From positions 22,813,546-22,877,545 of the forward strand of contig OY783199.1 of NCBI GenBank assembly GCA_963678675.1: a stretch of 64,000 nt of DNA. The letters run 5' to 3'. Below are positions 57,273 to 64,000 of this stretch, in pieces. Every line of letters begins with the position of its first letter. The stretch's first letter is position 1. The stretch is from Xiphydria camelus (lineage: Eukaryota; Arthropoda; Insecta; Hymenoptera; Xiphydriidae). The position numbers and the translations under genes were made by a program. The notes beneath the pieces were generated by a model. It searched no databases, was not told the origin of the DNA, and was given only the letters and a program-made list of their open reading frames with translations.

Positions 57273-58000
57273 CTGGAGACTCGAAGTCAAATAATTTATT
57301 GATTTAATAATTGAACAAATTACAATTTTCGTCTATTTATTCATAAATTTTTCAAGCCTATATGCAGGAGACCGACATTTTTCTAAGCCCCGTTCATGTT
57401 GAAAATATTCTAAATTCGAAACTCTGACACAGTAAAGGGGCTTTGACCGTCAAAATAAAAGTAAAATTTTAATTCACAACGAGGCCCTATTTTGAATGCC
57501 ATAGCTTCTACCCATTAGAGGTGCTGTGGCCATCAAAGTAGGGGCAAAATTTCGACTCGCACGCGGAGACCCTATTTTAAATGGCATAGCTTCTACCCAG
57601 TGAAGGGTCTCTGGCCATCAAAGTAGGAGCAAATTTTACAGATAGGTTCAAAAAGCGTCAAAATAGGAGCTCGACGATCATATAGCATCAAAATAGGTTT
57701 GAAAAGTCGCTGTGGCCATCAAAATAGGGGCAAAATTTCGACTCGGGGTCTTGGTATTATTCAAATGCCCGATGTCTGATGGTTCTCAGATTTGAAAAAA
57801 TGGAAATTTTCATGGATAATAATTGTAAATAATTTGTTGGACTATATCTTGTTTTCTCTAAGTCAAAGGAAAGATAATGCATTATCTTCTCCAAATATTT
57901 CGTCAATCTGCATGACACAACCGTTTCTCGGAAGAACTACATTATTTGGTATCTTGGCTGTAATGGTAGTAGTGGGAGAGTGAAAGGCAGTACGGATCTC

Positions 58001-59055
58001 AGGGGTTACACCACTGAAATTTTTAAGAAATCAAAAAATTTTTTGTTGGCTGAAAATACTCTCTATGTGGTATACACAATGATATGCCGTTAGCTACAAA
58101 TCGATATCTAAAGTGAAAGAGCAATTTTTGAAGTGTAGAAACAGAGACGTGCATAAGCGCGCTAATGTTCTTGCGAAAATTTAAACGCGTTTTTCTCAAA
58201 ACTACATTTTAAAAACCGGTGGGCACTCTAGCTCCGCCAATTTTCGATCAATCGTCTTAATTCTTTTTTTATTATATTCGTTATATGTTTATCTAGCGAA
58301 ATACATACGGTTTTTTCAAAGTATTGATATTTGCGCTTTTTATGCAACATTAATTAACGAAATTTAGGGCAAAATATGTATCTTTCCTTTCAAATCGATG
58401 CCATTTTGTGAAAAATTCATATTTTTGAAGACGGCTACGTATTTCACTAGCTTTTGAGCTATGGAAACTAATTCTTTTTCGTTCACTGTTCTAACTTAAA
58501 CCTGGACTGAGTTATCGTGCCCACCGCACGATCATCGATTTTCACAGCGTTCCAGTAAATCACCTTTAAAGCCGACATTTTTATAAATAAAAAATACAAA
58601 CAACATTTTTTATAGTTTAATAGTACCTAGTATAATACCTTTTTGTCACTCAGTGACAAAAACCTCGGTTTTTCGATCGTCCTCGACGCTTGTGAAATCG
58701 TGTTTCACACACTGAAGCTGCTCAGTGTGTGAACAACCTGCGCAGTGCGTAAAAGTACATGCGCAGTGCGTGAACACTTTTTTCTTCGCTGGCGCCCACG
58801 CTGCAACCTCGGTTTTGACACTGGTGACAAAAAGTCAAATTCGATATTCGTGTTTCGCCCCGTTTTTAACTCGTGTGATAGCCGCACTCGCTTCGCTCGT
58901 GCGGCAAACTTCACACTCGTTAAAACCTTGCGCTTCACGCACTCATATCGAAAATAACTATACTGTACTTTAATTTGGATAAAAATGTTTCAATTCTTCA
59001 GAAAAAATTCTTGAAAAACCGTAACTTTTAGGTGGGTCAAAGTGGTGTAACCCCT
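58001..59055. mobile_element. TIR element with AGGGGTTACACCACT ends
   Basis: AGGGGTTACACCACT at 58001 is repeated exactly inverted at 59041-59055. The interior is AT-rich, holds CACCGCACG words and, toward the right, the dispersed repeat at 58640-58975, which has probably inserted into it. No transposase and no clear target duplication. Confidence 0.6.
58640..58975 (-). repeat. Dispersed repeat (TTTTGTCACT / GCACTGCGC family), copy 2
   Basis: It contains the palindrome TTTTTGTCACTCAGTGACAAAAA at its left edge, several GTGTGTGAA and GCGCAGTGCGT words, ACACTGGTGACAAAAAGTCA and GCACTCGCTTCGCTCGTGCGG. Read on the minus strand the order matches 52555-52740. Confidence 0.65.
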
Positions 59056-59413
59056 TAAGAACCGTATGGATACTCTATCGGGACCAAATTACCTATTTAG
59101 GAAAATGTAAGGGGACCACATCATGCTCCTAGAATTAGTTCCTTTAAAGGCCCCGATTAACAGAGCATGACATTTCCTTAAGGGACTCCTACGGGCTTCT
59201 CCATCGGGGCCTGTATAAAGTTAGAGAATTTTAATCGGGGCCCTCTATATATTGTAGCCCTATAAACAAATTTCTGCACGGGTAATGTACATGAAACTAA
59301 TGCTATAATAAATATTGCTAAACCGAGTGGTACGCTTCATACTTTGCAGCAAATGTGTTTCGTAGTTGCCTTCCAATGGCCGATTTAAACCTTTCCACAT
59401 GTAGCCAAGTTCG
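59056..59413. other. Non-coding stretch with repeated ATCGGGGCC
   Basis: ATCGGGGCC or its inverse occurs three times between 59150 and 59250, with matching GAGCATGA / TCATGCTC words on either side, suggesting a small decayed palindromic element. Limits could not be set. Confidence 0.4.
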
Positions 59414-61052
59414 TATACAGGGTGGACCAGGTTAAACGTAATTTTTTTTATATATGATAGAACAAAAAAAAAGTAGACTTTCATAAGAAAATTTTTTTCA
59501 AAAATGTTTCCTAACAAAGATACAGGGTGTCGAAGTTTCGAAAAAAAAAATGGTTTTCTCATCATAACTTCTAAACTACTTGATCGATTTCCATGAAGTT
59601 TCGCACACAGACTAATGTAGAACAGCTCTAAGCAACAGTTAAATAATTTTTAAAAATTCTCCAGTGGCGTAGATACTAGGGGCCGGTACCCCCCTTTCCC
59701 CTTCCCAGTCTTCGGCGCCACTGGATATTTTGCAAAGAAAATTTAATTATTGGATTTCCCGTTTAATTTAGAGAGAAAAATCACCCTTGCAAATTTTTGA
59801 TTTATGGCTTTGTTTTTGAGATATTTATTATAATTTATAGGGTTGCGAGCAGGCCAAAGCAACGTTGAACTCCATTAATTGTGATATGTGATAAAGCAAC
59901 AACAACAACAAAATTCTCATGAGAAAATTTTTTTCAAAAATGTTTCCTAACAAAGATATAGAGTGTCGAAGTTTCTAAGGTAAGGTATCATAACTTCTAA
60001 GCCACTGGATCGATTTCCATGAAATTTCGCACACAGGCTAATGTCGTACAGCTCTAAGTAATAATTAAATAATTTTAAAAAATTCTCCAGTGGCGTAGAT
60101 ACTGGGCGCCAGTACCCCCCTTTCCCCCTTCCCAATCTTCGGCGCCACTGGATATTTTGCAAAGAAAATTTAATTATTGGATTCCCCGTTTAATTTAAAG
60201 AAAACAATTTCAAAAACGAAGTCACAAATCAAAAATTTGCAAGGGTGATTTTTTTCTTTAAATTAAACGGGGAATCCAATAATTAATTTTTCTTTGCAAA
60301 ATATCCAGTGGCGCCGAAGATTGGGAAGGGGGAAAGGGGGGTACCGGCCCACAGTACCTACGCCACTGGAGAATTTTTTAAAATTATTTAATTATTACTT
60401 AGAGCTATACGACATTAGTCTGTGTGCAAAATTTCATGGAAATCGATCCAGTGGCTTAGAAGTTATGATGAGAAAACCATTTTTGTTTCGAAACTTTGAC
60501 ACCCTATATCTTTGTTAGGAAACATTTTTGAAAAAAATTTTCTCATGAGAATCTATTTCTTTTTTGTTGCTCTATCACATATCACAATTAATGGAGTTCA
60601 ACCTAGCTTTGGCCTGCTCGCAACCCTATAAATTAAAATAAATATCTCAAAAACGAAGCCATAAATCAAAAATTTGCAAGGGTGATTTTTTTCTCTAAAT
60701 TAAACGGGAAATCCAATAATTAAATTTTCTTTGCAAAATATCGAGTGGCGCCGAAGATTGGGAGGGGGAAAGGGGGGTACCGGCCCCTAGTATCTACACC
60801 ACTGGAGAATTTTTAAAAATTATTTAATTATTGCTTAGAGCTGTTCTACATTAGCCTGTGTGCAAAATTTCATGGAAATCGATCAAGTAGTTTAGAAGTT
60901 ATGATGAGAAAACCATTTTTTTTCGAAACTTTGACACCCTGTATCTTTGTTAGGAAACATTTTTGAAACAAATTTTCTTATGAAAGTCTACTTTTTTTGT
61001 TGTTCTATCACATATCAAAAAAAATGACGTTTAACCTGGTCCACCCTGTATA
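59414..61052. mobile_element. 1.6-kb palindromic element (TACAGGGTGGACC ends), TA target duplication
   Basis: TA (59414-59415 and 61051-61052) flanks TACAGGGTGGACCAGGTTAA and its inverse. Two units in each arm carry the same order of words: TTTCAAAAATGTTTCCTAAC, GATCGATTTCCATGAA, TTCGCACACAG, TTCTCCAGTGGCG, TTCGGCGCCACTGGATATTT and GGATT-CCCGTTTAATTTA. Units begin at ~59480 and ~59930 in one direction and return at ~60200 and ~60545 in the other. The palindrome explains the identical short peptides that can be read from both strands. No transposase motif was seen. Confidence 0.88.
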
Positions 61053-61234
61053 ACGTCAAAGACAAGCACTAACCGCGTATCGCAGACAGCCGCATAATTG
61101 GAAAACAGAGCAACGAACTTTGATCAAAAGCCCCGGTGAAGAACTTTAGATTAACAAGGGAAAACGATGCGCACACCGGAAATGAGGGAAGAAGTGGATG
61201 GTTGTCCTGCCTTGTAAAGAGTTTGGCCAGCTTT

Positions 61235-61325
61235 TGCGGAGAAAGAGAGAGAAGGGTGGAGGGGAGGAGAAAGGAAAAGAGGGGAGAGAGGGCGTGTGTG
61301 AAAGAAAGAAAGAGAAAGAAACAGG
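61235..61325 (+). repeat. Purine-only tract (GA-rich)
   Basis: About 90 bases almost free of pyrimidines on the plus strand, apart from a GGGCGTGTGTG interruption, made of GGAGAAAG, GGGGAGGAG and AAAGAAAGAAAG words. Such tracts can form triplexes; here it is more likely microsatellite-derived. Confidence 0.7.
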
Positions 61326-62229
61326 TTTTATTAACGTCGACTGACAAGTGGGCGCAGCTCGAACCTCGAGGAATCGACATCCGTGGTTAACGAAGAGCGA
61401 ATGGAAGCAGCCGTGCGATCAAATCACCTTCGTAAAATTTAAACCAATTAACCGCAATTGAGGGGATGATTAATTAGTGATGAAGCCGAGCGATGAACGA
61501 ATCCCAATGGAAATCTTTTTTAAACTCGTTTTTCTCCATTTTTTTTGGGCAATCACTGCGATGCCTTCTATTTTTCACGAGCGTGGCTCGGCTTGGCGCG
61601 TTTATTCGGCATCGATGACGAGGGGTCCGGTTATTTACTCATGTACCTACGTAAGCATATATGATTTCCGCTATAGAAAAAAAAATGCTGAGAGGAAAGG
61701 ACTTTCGAATGGCGTCGTTATAGAACGGGGAGAGGGTGCGTACTTTACACGTTCAGCAGCGTTATCGATTCGGTGGTTTAAAGGTTCGACTTTATTTACA
61801 CTGCGATATATTATATCTCTGAAAAAAGAAGGAAACTCCCCAAATTTACGCGCATTCTTTCGCTACCCAAAACGAGCGATTACGTTTTACGCATGGCTAG
61901 GTAACGTAAATGTATAGAGCTAGATATTTACTAGATTTGTACGTTATAAGAATTTCTTGTCATTAGCCGCATATTGTTACGGGTCCTGTTTTAGTCAAGC
62001 TATCAATGTTGTCCCCATCGAGTCGCCATACGAAAAATGCGATTAAGAAAATTAATAGAACTTTTAGTATCAGAAATAAAAATACCAATTGTAGCCACTG
62101 TATAAATATTGTGCCAATTTTCCTTATTGTATCGTTTCGCTTTTACTATTTCGACAATTCTTAGGGCAATTAGCGATGATTTTTTAAATTGTACAATTTA
62201 AGACCTAAACGTTTAATTATACATGCAAG
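61326..62229. other. Non-coding stretch
   Basis: CpG-bearing DNA that becomes AT-rich. The 146-codon plus frame at 61477-61917 is the longest here but has no motif that I recognise and no splice context; I treat it as chance. Confidence 0.4.
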
Positions 62230-62458
62230 TACCCAGGTAGTACACTAACGTCGAAATGACGTTTTTTGAAGGTCAGTTCTGACGTCAGATGACGAAAAAT
62301 ATGACGTCATTTTAACGTCGCAAAGACAGCTTAATTGCACATCCACACGACGTCAAAAAAATCACGTCATAATGACGTTCTACCGTACGTTGTGGTGACG
62401 TAAAAAATGACAGTTCTAAAAGGTTAGGGGGGTCTGACGTATATCTTTTCATCGTGAG

Positions 62459-62520
62459 AGGTCACCCATCCAACTAGTGTTCGCACTTTTCGCTGCTTAA
62501 CTTCGTTGATCGGTCGGTGT
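62459..62520 (-). pseudogene. 5S rRNA-like segment, uninterrupted
   Basis: On the minus strand it reads GACCGATCAACGAAGTTAAG, CAGCG, a changed middle, then TTGGATGGGTGACC. These match the A-box and C-box parts of the 5S internal control region; the first third and the 3' end of 5S are absent or unrecognisable. The upstream GAGGACACCGACCG may continue the similarity weakly. Confidence 0.7.
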
Positions 62521-62719
62521 CCTCACGAGTCCTTATCTGCTGCACGCTCCTGTGGTTAACAATATTATTACTATTGGTGTTCATATGAAGTTTAATGAAT
62601 AAATGTATATTGCTTTTCCTGTTAATAAGAGTGAGCTTGAATAAATAAGATTTTATAATAATTGTATTATTCTTTTCTCAACATTTTTCTAAATTTATGA
62701 TTGTCTTTTGATAAATATT

Positions 62720-62767
62720 CTTGCATAGACGCAAATTGATATTAATATTAATTTGCGTCTATGCAAG
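62720..62767. repeat. 48-bp near-perfect palindrome
   Basis: CTTGCATAGACGCAAATT at the left is closed by AATTTGCGTCTATGCAAG at the right, around ATATTAATATTA. An AAAT-rich run follows. The other core copy has only the left half, so this palindrome arose in this copy. Confidence 0.85.
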
Positions 62768-63224
62768 AAATAAATAATAAATAAATAAATATAAATAAAT
62801 AAATAAATAATTATATGAATGTTTATTTATCCTACATTAATTGATTGTCTTTCATTTACTTTAATAATCTGTGCTTTTTAATAAACAGTATAGTTTATAA
62901 CTTGCTCAACATACTCTGGAGACTCGAAATGAAATAATTTATTGATTTAATAATTGAACAAATTACAATTTTTGTCCATTAATTTATTCACAAATACATT
63001 TTCAAGTCCCTATATATGCAGGAGACCGAAATTTTTCTAAGTCGTTCGTCATTAAATATGACGGAAAAGTTCCGTCAAAAAGACGTTGAATTTTGACGTC
63101 CAAGGTACGTCGTAAATATGACGTCCCTGTGACGTTAATATTACACAACTGACGTCTGAAACCCTATACTGACCAAAATATGACGTCTGAGACGTTATTC
63201 TAACGTCAGTGTGCTACCTGGGTA

Positions 63225-63647
63225 CAAACTACGATAGATGCGATAACCAATTTTAGTGATCAAAACCCGGCCAAATTTCTACCCTCCTTATTTGTCCATC
63301 AAATTGAAACAATTTACTAATACTTGAGCTTCGTATATGGTTACATTTTATAACGAAACATTTTCAGGAACGCTATTAAGGTGGTGTACACAATTCGAGA
63401 GTAAACTCTACTCCAGAATTATATCACTACAAAAAAAATATTATTAATGTAGGGAGTCTCTGAATTTGGACCACCTGAGATACTTCTCAATAAATGTTGA
63501 AAATGAAATATTAGAGAGCTGAGACAATATGCGGAAATAATAAGCCATTATATGTGCTTTTAATTGACGCCATTAAATTTTTCGAAAAATATCTCATGAA
63601 ATCAAGAAGCCATAAAAACAAAGTATTTGGGACGTTCTACGCCAAAT
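63225..63647. other. Non-coding stretch, nothing recognised
   Basis: AT-rich sequence without supported features. Confidence 0.4.
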
Positions 63648-64000
63648 CGACAAGCTTCTGACCCTCACCGTCGCGGACTACTTCGCAATTTTTTACCGTG
63701 TTGTGTTCACTCTATGTGTAAAAGGTTTCCGATTTTCCTTTATAGATTTTTCATCATGGCGAAAAGAGCTAAACGGTGAAATACCACGAAGTTTTCCTCT
63801 ATACCGGTTTACTCAATTTTAGGAAATGACTGCTGATGCTTATCTTCGGGCTCTTAATGCGAGCAATAAACGAAGACTTACGATGCTCAGTGGCAAGAAC
63901 TGCTTTATACTATCACAGATTTCGATCGAATAGGTTTATGAGATTAATTCACTCGTGCGAGTTGTGTGATGCGATGGGGTAACGAGAAAGAAAGCTTTGG
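63648..64000. mobile_element. Terminus of the CTGACCCTCACC family, running off the window
   Basis: CGACAAGCTTCTGACCCTCA, CGTCG-GGACTACTTCG, AATTTTTTACCGTGTTGTGT and TCACTCTATG follow the left end of the element at 16160-16841 and the inverse of its right end. The other end is not in the window. Confidence 0.55.

Larger units (their letters stand above)
55890..57750. mobile_element. Composite repeat with 5S-like core (copy 1)
   Basis: Both outer parts carry the phrase TAGCTTCTAC…GGCCATCAAAGTAGGGGCAA (~55920-55970, then three or more times at 57480-57740). The core contains the split 5S-like segment and a tail from ~56880 to ~57400 that follows 62560-63040 closely (GGTGTTCATAT, AGCTTGAATAAATAAG, TTTCTCAACATTTTTCTAAA, CATACTCTGGAGACTCGAA, GCAGGAGACCGA). 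The ends are unlike those of the second copy. Limits are approximate. Confidence 0.65.
62230..63224. mobile_element. 991-bp GACGT-rich TIR element with 5S-like core (copy 2)
   Basis: TA (62230-62231 and 63223-63224) flanks CCCAGGTAGTACACTAACGT and its inverse ACGTCAGTGTGCTACCTGGG. Both subterminal regions (62250-62440 and 63050-63205) are dense in GACGT, ACGTC and TGACGTCA words. The core holds the uninterrupted 5S-like segment and a tail matching 56880-57400. No transposase. Confidence 0.85.

Noticed and set aside
59947..60518. Matching 71-74 codon peptides on opposite strands
   Set aside because: By-product of the 1.6-kb palindrome; no methionine context or motif supports translation.
61477..61917. 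146-codon plus frame
   Set aside because: Longest anonymous frame in this part, but low-complexity, no motif and no splice context.

Overview
The window looks like non-coding DNA of an arthropod nuclear genome, most likely an insect and possibly a hymenopteran. It is AT-rich with short GC- and CpG-rich islands, has microsatellites, shows no bacterial gene density, and carries a typical insect mix of mariner, Tc1, piggyBac, Helitron-like and Harbinger-like repeats. The order-level guess is inference only.

Host genes: the one convincing host coding piece is a 184-bp exon on the minus strand (50632-50815). It has a textbook acceptor and donor and stays open in one frame. Its peptide resembles the extracellular Cache-like domain of GPR158/GPR179-type orphan receptors (the fly CG31760 group); this name comes from recall, not from a search. 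Most of the window is therefore probably intron or intergenic DNA of a large gene read on the minus strand. A weaker candidate is a CpG-rich promoter and first exon on the plus strand (27481-27802).

Layout. 1-5.7 kb: a short element with terminal inverted repeats (TIRs), tandem duplications, a fragment of a widespread repetitive ORF, and a Helitron-like 3' end. 5.75-7.47 kb: a piggyBac-like element with TTAA target duplications, a decayed transposase and satellite monomers. 7.5-16 kb: mostly unique DNA, a 120/122-bp higher-order tandem array and an 86-bp piggyBac-type MITE. 16-25 kb: several inverted-repeat elements. 25.2 and 41.1 kb: two copies, in opposite orientation, of a TA-flanked element ending GGGTAAAGTCGGGAGAGATG. 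28.5-30.1 kb: one inverted-repeat element nested in another. 31-35.7 kb: MITEs, a foldback built from the satellite monomer and partial transposon ends. 39.7 kb: a Harbinger-like MITE. 42.9-44.6 kb: stacked MITEs and a deletion derivative keeping a transposase C-terminus. 46.8-49.3 kb: a mariner relic abutted by a Tc1-like transposon with long inverted repeats. 52-54.5 kb: a DUF4817-type transposase fragment and an AGCATGCT-rich element. 55.7-57.8 and 62.2-63.2 kb: two elements with a shared core that includes a 5S rRNA-like segment but with different ends; the first is split by a 402-bp TTAA-flanked MITE. 58-61.05 kb: a TIR element and a 1.6-kb palindrome.

The repeats do not form a pathway. 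What links them is repeat history: nested insertions, and one satellite monomer family (core GGCGGATCCAATATGGCGG) that recurs in a piggyBac element, a tandem array and a foldback. No CRISPR array, operon or complete intact transposase was found.
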